Assembly: GCF_018687935.1 (NCBI RefSeq)
Contig: NZ_CP061308.1
Span: 986,048 to 1,050,047, forward strand
DNA length: 64,000 nucleotides
Direction: 5' to 3'
Source: Polynucleobacter sp. JS-JIR-5-A7
Lineage (GTDB): Bacteria; Pseudomonadota; Gammaproteobacteria; Burkholderiales; Burkholderiaceae
Shown: piece by piece, positions 6,625 through 14,746 of the stretch
Layout: each line of letters begins with the position of its first letter
Position numbering within the stretch: position 1 is the stretch's first letter
The notes under the pieces: model-generated
Seen by the model: the letters and a program-made list of their open reading frames with translations, nothing else
Database searches by the model: none
What the model was told of the DNA's origin: nothing
Program-made: the position numbers and the translations under genes

Positions 6625-8712
6625 TCAAAACGCTGCTCTGACTCCAAGCATTAAGCTTCTTCCTGGTTGAGGCGCGTAGAGTCTTACTGCCATAGGTGAT
6701 GTTGCATAGCGAATTTCCTCATTGAGAAGATTCTTCAGTGCCATATATCCAGTCCAATTGACTTTACCAATTCGCTCTGTGTAGGAGAGATTGGCATTTA
6801 AGAGCTTATAATTCGGGGTAGGACCAATTTCCCAGCTTGCTAGCCTGTTCTGTTGATAGCTGTAAATATAGGTAGCACTGGTAAGCCAACCATCACGTTG
6901 ATAAGCGAGCTCACTACCGAGTCTGGGTGCTGGCTGTAATGGTAAATTGCCACCAGCATTGAAGCTTCCTTGCGAAACATCACCAAATAGCCGCCCACCA
7001 ATACCTGTTTGATTCCAGTTATAGGTCAACTCTCCTTCGGCACCACGGATATTGGCATTTGCTTGGGAAGCTTGTACCACTGAGAAGTTGTCATTCGTAC
7101 TGCTATAAGAGCCTGTATAAAAACCATAGATGTAATTACTAAATTGATTGCGATAGACGCTCACCTTGCTCCGCATGAGCCCTAAAGTTTTCTGAAAACT
7201 CAATTCAAGATTATGTGACGTTTCTGTACCTAAATTGGAATTACCGATGTCAAAAGTAGCAGTGGAATCATGCGGACCATAGGAGTAAAGCTCTTGTGGT
7301 GTTGGTGCCCTCTGTGAAACGGTATAGGCCAATCCCATACCATAACCGCGAGCTACATCAAGCATGCCACCAGCAGAGTAAGACATCAGATTGAACTGTC
7401 GGTTTTGAATGGTTGGTGGTCCATAGGTATTTGGAGTAAATCCTTGTGAACTCGTACTCGGAAATTGCGTGGCTGAATTGGGATTTTGGGCAGCATAGTT
7501 ATAGCGCGCTCCTAGGCTGCTCTTCAGGGGTCCGTAACGACCTTCCTCAACCCAAAATAGTGCGGTGGAGTTCGATTTTGTTTGCGGCACGATGGCATAG
7601 TTATTGGTATTTAAATCCATCGCATTCAGAGTAGCTCCGATTACTTGTGCGCCAATCACTCCTTTCGACCCTAGCAGTTCTTTGTGAGTAAGCTCTAAAC
7701 GCGCTTCCGATGCAGTGTTATTCCACTGCGTTGATGCCACACCATTGTTAGTAAATTCAGTATGTTGATAATTGGTGTTAGCTGCACTAATCTTGATCGA
7801 TGAAAAACCGTCAAAGGGATCGTTGGCTTGATGGGCAAAGTCATAACGATTTTGTGACTGCTGAATAAATCCACCCTCAGCAGTGGGTATGCCGTAGTTA
7901 TGATTCATACGTTCTAAGGAGACACCGGTATAACCGTCTGATCTTAAATAGGATGCGCCTAATCCCAAACTATTTTGATTGCTAAATGAGAATGGAAGCT
8001 TTCCACTATAGGGTACGTTCACGGTTTGCCCAGGATTGATTGACCAATTGGCATTGGGACCCCCTTGTTCAGCAAACCCCGGAATACGGTAATTATTTGA
8101 GTTGCTAATTGTCGAATCAAAATGTAATGCTAATGGGCCAGCAGGCGCATCTAATTCAATATTTGCGGTTTTACCTTGGTTGACTGTTTCATAGCTGGTA
8201 TTCATGGCTCCAGACAGGGCATCTGGCATTGAGGTGACGATGCGATCATTCACCACATTCACTAGACCACCACTAGAACCCGATCCATATAGAAGGGCAG
8301 ATGCACCCCGCAAGATTTCAATTTGATGCGTGTTTTGCATCGGATTAGCTACTGCGTGATCAGCGGAGATGCTTGATACATCACCAACGGATAAACCATT
8401 TTGCAAAATCTGTACTCGAGCACCTTCAAGTCCTCGTATTACCGGTCTAGATGCACCCGAACCATAACCCGTTGCTGAAACACCTAGCTCATTTGCCAGA
8501 GTTGCTCCAAGCGTGCCACTCAGTTTGTTTTGTAAATCATCACCTGAAAGCACCTTGTTAGGCGATAAAAACCCTTGACCATCATCACGCACGCCGCTGA
8601 CATTGAGTTGCAATGATGGTTCGGCATTACCTTGCGGCCATGCCGAAAAGCTAGCAATCGAAGTAGCTAGTAATAATGCATATCGAAATGTGGAGTAATG
8701 CCTGTAATTCAT
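6625..8712 (-). CDS. TonB-dependent outer-membrane receptor, ZnuD-like
   Basis: 695-aa outer-membrane receptor for energy-dependent uptake. It has a signal peptide (cleavage near FSAWPQG, about residue 27), a plug domain with RPVIRGLEGARVQILQNG and ILRGASALLYGSGSSGGLVNV, then a long beta-barrel ending in a C-terminal aromatic (RAAF). The plug wording (DVSSISADHAVA) and the barrel fragment NHNYGIP resemble zinc receptor ZnuD and relatives more than siderophore receptors. No Zur-type operator was recognised upstream. The leader instead holds a perfect 7-bp inverted repeat at 8725-8743 close to the start. The preceding gene on the same strand is a DUF2946-like small protein, probably co-transcribed. 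Receptor function is sure, the substrate is not. Confidence 0.88.
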   Translation of the reverse strand: MNYRHYSTFRYALLLATSIASFSAWPQGNAEPSLQLNVSGVRDDGQGFLSPNKVLSGDDLQNKLSGTLGATLANELGVSATGYGSGASRPVIRGLEGARVQILQNGLSVGDVSSISADHAVANPMQNTHQIEILRGASALLYGSGSSGGLVNVVNDRIVTSMPDALSGAMNTSYETVNQGKTANIELDAPAGPLALHFDSTISNSNNYRIPGFAEQGGPNANWSINPGQTVNVPYSGKLPFSFSNQNSLGLGASYLRSDGYTGVSLERMNHNYGIPTAEGGFIQQSQNRYDFAHQANDPFDGFSSIKISAANTNYQHTEFTNNGVASTQWNNTASEARLELTHKELLGSKGVIGAQVIGATLNAMDLNTNNYAIVPQTKSNSTALFWVEEGRYGPLKSSLGARYNYAAQNPNSATQFPSTSSQGFTPNTYGPPTIQNRQFNLMSYSAGGMLDVARGYGMGLAYTVSQRAPTPQELYSYGPHDSTATFDIGNSNLGTETSHNLELSFQKTLGLMRSKVSVYRNQFSNYIYGFYTGSYSSTNDNFSVVQASQANANIRGAEGELTYNWNQTGIGGRLFGDVSQGSFNAGGNLPLQPAPRLGSELAYQRDGWLTSATYIYSYQQNRLASWEIGPTPNYKLLNANLSYTERIGKVNWTGYMALKNLLNEEIRYATSPMAVRLYAPQPGRSLMLGVRAAF

Positions 8713-8724
8713 ATTTCATCCAAA

Positions 8725-8743
8725 ATCACCAAAAAGTGGTGAT
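8725..8743. promoter_or_regulatory. Inverted repeat in the TonB-receptor leader
   Basis: ATCACCA and TGGTGAT are separated by a 5-nt loop, 12 bp before the receptor start codon. On the minus strand it would form a 7-bp hairpin immediately before the weak ribosome-binding site (GGAT). It could be an operator or a translational hairpin. The function is unknown. Confidence 0.45.
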
Positions 8744-8786
8744 GATTAAAACGGGAGGTATCCAACCTTATTAGTTGGTACGAGTT

Positions 8787-9155
8787 TTAAAGGATGTCAG
8801 TAGGGGGAGCGCGCGATTGGTAAGCCGATAGGGCAGCTTGCGCAAAGTGAAATTCTAGGGGGCTGGCTAGAACGAAGCTAGTAGTTTGAGGTAGCAGCGC
8901 TCCGATGAATGCTTCTGGTATGAAACCAGCTAAAGTTAAGGCATCAAGAAGATGGCAAATATCTGAACTGTGAACCGATGTGGGAGCAAATTCATCTGCG
9001 GATGATGGGCTAATACTTTGTTGCTGAATACTTGCGTGGCTAATACTGTGAGCAAAGCCAATCCAATGGGTTCCCATCATGCAAGCCATAAGCAAAGCCA
9101 CTGCGAGAACAGCGTGAACTTGCTTTGTTAATTTGCTGGAAAAATAGGCAACCAT
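8787..9155 (-). CDS. DUF2946-like small membrane/exported protein
   Basis: 122 aa from the ATG at 9153-9155. The frame is open further upstream, but that part runs through two tRNA genes on the opposite strand, so the longer version is rejected. An N-terminal hydrophobic segment (AVLAVALLMACMMGTHWIGF) is followed by His- and Ser-rich sequence and a C-terminal CHLLDALTLAGFIPEA segment resembling DUF2946 proteins. These are often next to TonB receptors or metal genes. It precedes the TonB-dependent receptor by 74 bp on the same strand and is probably in one transcript with it. The family assignment is by eye. No biochemical role is known to me. Confidence 0.6.
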   Translation of the reverse strand: MVAYFSSKLTKQVHAVLAVALLMACMMGTHWIGFAHSISHASIQQQSISPSSADEFAPTSVHSSDICHLLDALTLAGFIPEAFIGALLPQTTSFVLASPLEFHFAQAALSAYQSRAPPTDIL

Positions 9156-9174
9156 GCTCCGAATCTTACAGGAT

Positions 9175-9204
9175 TTGCCTGTAATAGCCCTGTCGGTGTA
9201 GAAT
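9175..9204 (+). promoter_or_regulatory. Sigma-70-type promoter for the tRNA-Pro/tRNA-Arg pair
   Basis: TTGCCT (9175-9180) and TAGAAT (9199-9204) are separated by 18 bp, each close to the -35/-10 consensus, 11 bp before the tRNA-Pro 5' end. Confidence 0.6.
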
Positions 9205-9215
9205 GTTGGTTCCGT

Positions 9216-9292
9216 CGGAGTGTAGCGCAGCCTGGTAGCGCACCTGCTTTGGGAGCAGGGGGTCCAAGGTTCGAATCCTTGTACTCCGACCA
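9216..9292 (+). tRNA. tRNA-Pro (anticodon TGG)
   Basis: 77-nt cloverleaf with encoded CCA. The acceptor stem CGGAGTG pairs with the 3' strand before ACCA, the anticodon stem is CCTGC/GCAGG with loop TTTGGGA, and the T-loop is GGTTCGAATCC. It is followed 36 bp later by tRNA-Arg, probably in one transcript. Confidence 0.95.
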
Positions 9293-9328
9293 CTTTCCTG
9301 ATTGTTCTAGATACAGACCCAGCATATT

Positions 9329-9407
<79 letters not shown>

Positions 9408-9527
9408 GGCTTGACTAGCCGATGAGATTTAATCACAAAACCTGATTTTATTGTGGTCTGTTGACCAAATTTTGACCCGGCTCGCCCAACCTCTGGAACG
9501 CCGTAATAGAGCGTAGGTTGATCAGTA

Positions 9528-9552
9528 AATGTGTCGGGAAAACCGACACATT
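9528..9552. terminator. Strong hairpin downstream of the tRNA pair
   Basis: A perfect 10-bp stem (AATGTGTCGG / CCGACACATT) has loop GAAAA and is followed by TT then mixed sequence. It could end the tRNA transcript, but the U-tract is short. The 123 bp before it contain TTGACC twice at an 11-bp period (9461 and 9472). No gene was seen in 9406-9692. Confidence 0.55.
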
Positions 9553-9692
9553 TTGAATTGGAAAGTACTTAAATCCCATATTCTTACGGCTTATTCATTA
9601 GGGTAACTACGCCCCATATGACTCGTAAATCTATTCGTCTATAAGGATAATTATTCTAATTAATACATATATTTAAATGAGTGGGGGCTTGA

Positions 9693-10487
9693 ATGTTCTT
9701 TAAAAGTTTTTTGATTGTAGTTTTGCCTATCTTAATCGTCACTTCACCAGCGTTTGCTCAAGAGAGTAATACTTCAAATCCACTACCAAAAGACTCGCAA
9801 GAATGGCGCTTTGAAATTACTCCCTATATATGGGTGCCTGGAATTAAGGGCACTATAAATTTTGACAATAGCCTTGCAAAATCTGCTGATTTTTCTTCAA
9901 GCAATATATTAAGCAATCTTAAGTCTGGTGCCATGATGTCTGCCGAAGCGCACAAAGGGAATTGGGGCATTATGGGCGATCTTGTTTCAGCAACTTTACA
10001 AAATTCAGGATCAATTCCCATATATGGCGGCGCTGCCACTGTAGCAGACAAAATTACGCTGCAGCAAACGGTTTTAACTGGTGCTGCGACTTATACGCTT
10101 GCTAATACTCGGGACATATATGTTGACGGCTTGCTAGGTGCTCGGGCAATTGATATCACGGCTACCTTAAACGGCAATTTAGTTGGCACTGCTGAAAAAG
10201 AAACGATTTCAAAGAAAACTTCGACGGTTGATCCTATCATCGGTGCTAAGGGTCGCTACCGTATCGCAGACTCTAGTTGGTATCTACCTGCCTATGCCGA
10301 TATCGGCAGTGGTGGTGGCACTACGAATTTGACATGGCAGGTGATGGCCGGCATTGGTAAATCATTTGGTAGCTTGATTGATGCGTCATTGACCTATCGC
10401 GCGCTGTATTACGACATGAAGGCTGGTGGTGTTTTGCAAAAGACCACGATGCAGGGCCCGCAAATTGCCATTACTTTTAAATTTTGA
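9693..10487 (+). CDS. Outer-membrane beta-barrel protein (unknown)
   Basis: 264-aa exported protein with a clear signal peptide (FFKSFLIVVLPILIV then AFA-QES, cleavage after about residue 22). The mature part begins EWRFEITPYIWVPGIKGTI, typical of a family of outer-membrane barrels in which a 'TPYiW..G..G' opening is followed by alternating amphipathic strands. It ends in a C-terminal phenylalanine (AITFKF), as required for BamA-mediated barrel insertion. I do not recognise a specific function. It is the first gene of the tRNA-Arg islet, 18 bp before a second outer-membrane protein gene, and the two probably share a transcript. The start ATG has a G-rich stretch (GTGGGGG) about 8 nt upstream. 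Confidence 0.75.
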   Translation: MFFKSFLIVVLPILIVTSPAFAQESNTSNPLPKDSQEWRFEITPYIWVPGIKGTINFDNSLAKSADFSSSNILSNLKSGAMMSAEAHKGNWGIMGDLVSATLQNSGSIPIYGGAATVADKITLQQTVLTGAATYTLANTRDIYVDGLLGARAIDITATLNGNLVGTAEKETISKKTSTVDPIIGAKGRYRIADSSWYLPAYADIGSGGGTTNLTWQVMAGIGKSFGSLIDASLTYRALYYDMKAGGVLQKTTMQGPQIAITFKF

Positions 10488-10505
10488 TTCTGAACGATTG
10501 GTCCT

Positions 10506-11336
10506 ATGAAAACATTCAAACGTATTCTTGTCGTTATCGCAGCGACTGCATTGTCCAGTCAAGTATATGCTCAAAGCAGTGGTGTTCCTGATGGTGATGT
10601 GGATAAGGTTGGTATTGCAAAAAAACTAGCTAACCCGATTGCCAATATGATTTCGGTGCCACTGCAATACGAATTTAGTCGAGGCGTTGGTAAAAACCAA
10701 GGTGGCTCTGAACAAACTCTACTCTTTCAACCAGTAATGCCATTTAATTTGGGTGGTGGAGATACTTTCATTGTTCGCCCGATTGTTGCCGGTGTAAGAG
10801 AGGTCAGTGTTCAGGCTGCGAATAGCCAAAGCTTTTCAGGTTATGGCATTGCTAGCGTTACGGTGGAATCGTTTTATGCGCCCAACACCAATTCATCTTG
10901 GATCTGGGGGGTAGGTCCCTATGCCGTATCTCCCTCGGGCAATAGCGGCAAGTTTGGCTCACAACAAACAGGTGCTGGCGTGACGGGTGTAGTTCTCAAT
11001 CGTCATGGTCCCTGGACGTATGGATTGCTAGGTTATCAGTCTTGGAGTGTAGGTGGCAATCCAACCTTTGGCACGCAAAACAATTTATATGGCCAACCGT
11101 TTGTCGCTTTCACCAACAAAGACGCATTTACTTATACCGTTAATATGGAGGCGCAATATAACTACGATACGCATCGCACATCCAACCCCCTGTATGCCGG
11201 CGTATCGAAATTGATGGTATTTGATGGCGTACCTTTGCAGTTTGCTGCTGGCCCTATGTATTACATCAGTAATACCCCAGGTGGCCCATCAGGATGGGGC
11301 GCTCGCGCCACGGCAACATTGGTCATTTTGAAATAA
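10506..11336 (+). CDS. Outer-membrane channel-like protein of the 'MetA phenol degradation / neuromedin U' annotation family
   Basis: 276 aa with a signal peptide (KRILVVIAATALSSQVYA-QSS). The mature N-terminus IAKKLANPIANMISVPLQYEF is the hallmark of proteins carrying the misleading automatic label 'neuromedin U' and grouped with the MetA-pathway transporter family (PF13557). The remainder is Gly/aromatic-rich with alternating strands, consistent with an outer-membrane barrel for small-molecule passage. It lies 18 bp after another barrel gene and 47 bp before the choloylglycine-hydrolase-family gene. It may supply substrate to, or remove product from, that periplasmic enzyme. Nothing in the sequence identifies the solute. 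Confidence 0.72.
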   Translation: MKTFKRILVVIAATALSSQVYAQSSGVPDGDVDKVGIAKKLANPIANMISVPLQYEFSRGVGKNQGGSEQTLLFQPVMPFNLGGGDTFIVRPIVAGVREVSVQAANSQSFSGYGIASVTVESFYAPNTNSSWIWGVGPYAVSPSGNSGKFGSQQTGAGVTGVVLNRHGPWTYGLLGYQSWSVGGNPTFGTQNNLYGQPFVAFTNKDAFTYTVNMEAQYNYDTHRTSNPLYAGVSKLMVFDGVPLQFAAGPMYYISNTPGGPSGWGARATATLVILK

Positions 11337-11383
11337 ATCAAAGTACTTGAAAACGCCAATACCAAACTTTTACAAGGATTCAT

Positions 11384-12505
11384 ATGAAACAAAGCATCAC
11401 TCATAAAATTGTTGCTACATCAGTCTCGCTAATCTTAGCATTTGCTCCTTTATTGAGTGAAGCATGTACTGCTGTAAATATCGCTGCAAAAGATGGCTCT
11501 GTTGTTGCGGGTAGAACAATGGAGTGGGCTTTTGATATGAAGTGGCAGTTAACCGTCAATCCCAAAGGTACAGCTATCGCGTTAACTGCGCCTAGTTCAA
11601 TGAAATTACCGGCAAGCAGTTTGTCGAGCAAATATGGATTTGCAGGTATTTCACCAGCCATCTTACCAGGACCGCCTGCCTACCTAGAAGGTCAGAATGA
11701 AGCTGGTCTTGCTATTAGTGGGAATTTTTTGCCAGGCTTTACTGAGTACCAGACAGTCAGCTCACAAGATAAGAACTACGTTTCGATTCTCAATTTGGGC
11801 GGTTTTATTTTGGGAATGTTTGGCACAGTCAAAGAACTACGTAATGAGTTGCCTAAATATAAGGTGTGGTTTGATCCAAGTGAAGTCAAGGGTTTACCAA
11901 CACCACCTTGGCTACATTTTGTTTTAACTGATCGAAGTGGCGATAGCATTGTGATCGAGTTTGTAAAAGGCCAGATGGTCATTCACAATAATCTAGCAGG
12001 CGTCTTAACTAATGCCCCAACCTATGACTGGCATCTGAATAACGTGCGCAATTATTTATCGCTTACAGCAACTGCTACTCCTTCTGTGGCTGTTGGTAAG
12101 GTCAATGTGACTGAGTTAGGTCAGGGCGGCGGTTTGATTGGCTTGCCAGCGGATTACACGCCACCATCGCGTTTTGTCAGGGCTACTTATCTCAGACAGT
12201 TCGCCTATCAGCCTAGCAATAGCGTTGATGCTATTGCCTTAGTAGGGCATATTTTGGATAACGTGGATATCCCTATGGGGGTTGCAAGATCCACTGATGG
12301 CAAGCAGGTAGTTTCTGATTACACGCAGTGGGTTAATCTGAAGGATTTAAAAAATAATAAGATGAAGATTGCTAATTATGCAAGTCGTACCAACTTTATC
12401 GAGATTGATTTGAACCAAATGTTTAAATCTGGAAAAACGAAAAGCTGGTTAGTGGACAAATTACCCTATCCACAAAACGATATGACAGCAGAGCTCTTAA
12501 AATAA
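11384..12505 (+). CDS. Exported choloylglycine hydrolase family (linear amide C-N hydrolase)
   Basis: 373-aa Ntn-hydrolase of PF02275, the family of bile-salt hydrolases, penicillin V acylases and some N-acyl-homoserine-lactone acylases. A signal peptide ends LLSEA-C, so signal peptidase cleavage would expose Cys28 directly as the N-terminal nucleophile. GRTMEW (44-49) supplies the conserved Arg, with Glu where Asp is often found. VLTNAPTYDWHLNNVRNYL holds the conserved Asn region, and later 'PSRFVRATYLR' supplies the second Arg. It acts in the periplasm or outside the cell. It is third in the islet and ends at a rho-independent terminator. The substrate is unknown: N-acyl amides are likely, bile salts unlikely in a freshwater bacterium. 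Confidence 0.87.
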   Translation: MKQSITHKIVATSVSLILAFAPLLSEACTAVNIAAKDGSVVAGRTMEWAFDMKWQLTVNPKGTAIALTAPSSMKLPASSLSSKYGFAGISPAILPGPPAYLEGQNEAGLAISGNFLPGFTEYQTVSSQDKNYVSILNLGGFILGMFGTVKELRNELPKYKVWFDPSEVKGLPTPPWLHFVLTDRSGDSIVIEFVKGQMVIHNNLAGVLTNAPTYDWHLNNVRNYLSLTATATPSVAVGKVNVTELGQGGGLIGLPADYTPPSRFVRATYLRQFAYQPSNSVDAIALVGHILDNVDIPMGVARSTDGKQVVSDYTQWVNLKDLKNNKMKIANYASRTNFIEIDLNQMFKSGKTKSWLVDKLPYPQNDMTAELLK

Positions 12506-12511
12506 ATTAAC

Positions 12512-12541
12512 AAATAAACCTCCTTGGAGTGGTTTATTTTT
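12512..12541 (+). terminator. Rho-independent terminator after the CGH-family gene
   Basis: The AAATAAACC / GGTTTATTT stem with an inner CTCC/GGAG pairing is followed by a T-run, 6 bp after the stop codon. It separates the amidohydrolase-fold gene from the first three islet genes. Confidence 0.75.
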
Positions 12542-12604
12542 CAGAGCATCAAACCAGATTGATTGGTTAATTAAAACTTCAAATCCTTAATACCTCAGCC
12601 ATTT

Positions 12605-14293
12605 ATGAAAATCCTCAAAATCATTTTCTCTATAGTCCTTCTTTCGCTAGCCACCCAAGTCTTTGCTGATAATGCAGAGATTTATTTCAATGGTGACATC
12701 CTGACGATGGAGGGTGATAAGCCACAGTATGTTGAAGCAGTTGTAGTGAAGGGCAAGAAGATTGCTTATGTCGGTAATTTGCGAGATGCTTTAAATGGAG
12801 CCGGCGCTAATCCAGTAATGCAGGATTTAAAAGGACGCACTTTATTGCCAGGCTTTATAGATGCCTGGGGTCACTTTACCTTGATTGCTCAAAATACTCT
12901 GAGTGTCAATCTCGGGTATTTTTCAGAGAAACCTCCACATACCACGCACGAGCTCATTGGTCGCTTGAAGGCTGAAGCTCAACCGTTTAATGGTTGGATC
13001 ATTGGTTCGGAGTATGCGGATGCCTTTCTGACCGATGGCCCTTTAACGATTGCGCAATTAGATCAAGCGTTTCCCAATCAACCAGTATTTTTAAATAACA
13101 TTTCTACTTTGACTGGGATTGTGAATACTGCGGGACTAAAGAAGCTTGGCTTTAGCAAAAATACCAAAGTGACACAAGGCATGCTTCCAGTTGATCCAAA
13201 AACCGGCAAGCTTACTGGTGAATTGATTGGTGGTCCTAATTTCGAGGCAACAGCAAAGGTATTCGGCAAGTATTCTCAAGATTTAATGATGGAAACTTAT
13301 CGCAAAGCCGAACAGATTTATGCCTCAAATGGCTTTACTACTGCTCAAAGTTATCAAACTACCATCCAAGATATTAGCAATATGCGCCAGGCAGTGGATC
13401 GCAATGTGATTAGCTTAGATCTGATTGCGCTGCCCACCTATGACGTGGTTGATCAATTACTTGCAACTAATAAAAATTATCCTTTTGGAGTCTATACCAA
13501 GGGTGATGGCGGCTTTAAGGTTGCTGGAATATTGGTTTCTACAGATGGCGCGCCACAATTGCGTTTGGCCTATTTCACCAAGCCTTATAACGACACCACA
13601 GGATTACCAAAAGAATGGCGCGGGATGGCTGTTGCTTCCCAGGATTTGGTTAATAAGTACGCAAAGTTAGCTTATGAAAAAAATATCCAGTACTTCGGCT
13701 ATTCCAATGGCGATGCTGGTATTGATATGGCGCTTTCTGGAATTTCTAAAGCAATAAAAGAAACGGGCGTTACTGAAGATCGTAGATCAGTGATCTCCCA
13801 TTCCTTCTTTGTTCGTGATGATCAATTGGACCAATACAAAACCCATAAAATTCTGCCTCAATTTATGCCTAACCATATTTGGATGTATGGCGATGTATAT
13901 AGAAAGATTCTGGGGGATGAGAGGGCTAACAATATGGTTCCACTTAATTTGGCTAAGACAAAAGGAATGCAATTTGGCCTTCACAATGACACGCCGTCAT
14001 CAGGGCCAAGCGCATTGTTTACGATTTGGACCGCGGTTAATCGCAAAACCTATGGAGGCAGTACTTTGGGCTCTGGTCAACGCCTTGATCCTTATACAGC
14101 GCTACGTGGCTTTACTTCTGTGCCTGCATATCAGTACAAAGAAGAAGCATCAAAGGGTACTATTACTTCTGGAAAACTTGCGGATATGGTGATTCTTGAT
14201 CGCAATCCATTGAAAGTGGATTCAATGGAAATTAGGGATATTCAGATTGTGAAGACGATTAAGAATGGTAAGGATTTATTTATTAGCCCATAG
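12605..14293 (+). CDS. Exported amidohydrolase-3 (YtcJ-like) protein with degenerate metal site
   Basis: 562-aa protein with a signal peptide (KIIFSIVLLSLATQVFA-DNA). The N-terminal part is typical of amidohydrolase family 3: IYFNGDILTMEGD, VVVKGKKIAYVG, LKGRTLLPGFIDAWGHF. The C-terminal part is GTITSGKLADMVILDRNPL. Key residues differ from the canonical binuclear site. The usual D-x-HxH is D-A-W-G-H (first His is Trp). The carboxylated-Lys position before the 'DG' motif appears to be Leu (ILVSTDG). The 'HaiGD' motif reads YSNGD. ISHSFF keeps a His, and HNDTP keeps the Asp of the usual GSDaP. It may use a different metal arrangement or have lost hydrolysis. It is transcribed separately, after the terminator at 12.5 kb, and is the last gene of the islet. 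Confidence 0.8.
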   Translation: MKILKIIFSIVLLSLATQVFADNAEIYFNGDILTMEGDKPQYVEAVVVKGKKIAYVGNLRDALNGAGANPVMQDLKGRTLLPGFIDAWGHFTLIAQNTLSVNLGYFSEKPPHTTHELIGRLKAEAQPFNGWIIGSEYADAFLTDGPLTIAQLDQAFPNQPVFLNNISTLTGIVNTAGLKKLGFSKNTKVTQGMLPVDPKTGKLTGELIGGPNFEATAKVFGKYSQDLMMETYRKAEQIYASNGFTTAQSYQTTIQDISNMRQAVDRNVISLDLIALPTYDVVDQLLATNKNYPFGVYTKGDGGFKVAGILVSTDGAPQLRLAYFTKPYNDTTGLPKEWRGMAVASQDLVNKYAKLAYEKNIQYFGYSNGDAGIDMALSGISKAIKETGVTEDRRSVISHSFFVRDDQLDQYKTHKILPQFMPNHIWMYGDVYRKILGDERANNMVPLNLAKTKGMQFGLHNDTPSSGPSALFTIWTAVNRKTYGGSTLGSGQRLDPYTALRGFTSVPAYQYKEEASKGTITSGKLADMVILDRNPLKVDSMEIRDIQIVKTIKNGKDLFISP

Positions 14294-14382
14294 TTAGACA
14301 ATATTACTTTTTTTGAAGTTAACTAACTTTCCGGTTATTAATTTCTTTGCAATCAACAACAGTTCATCGCGTCCTTGACACT

Positions 14383-14407
14383 GTGGTGTCGGTTAAACCG
14401 ACTCCAC
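14383..14407. repeat. Imperfect inverted repeat near the right islet end
   Basis: GTGG-T-GTCGGTT / AACCGAC-T-CCAC around a central A, with a single T:T mismatch. The GTCGG/CCGAC core is shared with the hairpin at 9528-9552 near the other end of the islet. Confidence 0.6.
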
Positions 14408-14533
14408 ATCTGCCAATGCCAAACTCTAACCAGCGAATTCCACTTCGAGCCACAGATCTCGGTGCCGATCGAACACCTGATCTTGCCAGGCTTATGTCAT
14501 TGTCTAAGCTATTGATTTATATCATTTTTAAAG

Positions 14534-14580
14534 CTTCTAAGGCGTAGGTCGCACGTTCGAATCGTGCTGGGCAGACCAAA
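14534..14580 (+). repeat. Right att-like repeat: displaced tRNA-Arg 3' fragment
   Basis: Copy 2 of the 47-bp repeat, from the anticodon loop to just past CCA. It lacks the 5' half of the tRNA and is not a functional tRNA. The single difference from copy 1 is A for G at the discriminator base. Confidence 0.9.
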
Positions 14581-14746
14581 TTCTCCAATACCCTTAGTTT
14601 TATCTCTGCTCGCTTCACAAGGTAACAAAAAGTCTCAAAAGTAGGCCTGATTCAGCATAAGACACTCATAAATTTGCTATAAATACAGATATAGCTATTT
14701 ATTGATAAACACTGATCGCTAATATAAGTAAAAACTGGAGAAAACG

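Larger units (their letters stand above)
14294..14746. other. 453-bp gene-free stretch at the right end of the islet
   Basis: It contains an imperfect inverted repeat (14383-14407), the displaced tRNA-Arg 3' fragment (14534-14580) and the gltI leader. The small open frame at 14347-14547 shows no family resemblance and ends inside the tRNA fragment, so it is not called. No integrase remnant was recognised on either strand. GGAG sits about 8 nt before the gltI start. Confidence 0.6.

Noticed and set aside
8713..8786. A cobalamin riboswitch or Zur box in the TonB-receptor leader
   Set aside because: The leader is only 74 bp and shows no B12-box or Zur-type palindrome; only the short inverted repeat is present.
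13809..14192. A 127-codon plus-strand frame inside the amidohydrolase-fold gene
   Set aside because: Alternative frame of a well-supported gene; composition is not protein-like.
14347..14547. A 66-codon open frame near the right islet end
   Set aside because: It ends inside the tRNA fragment, shows no family resemblance, and has no clear ribosome-binding site.
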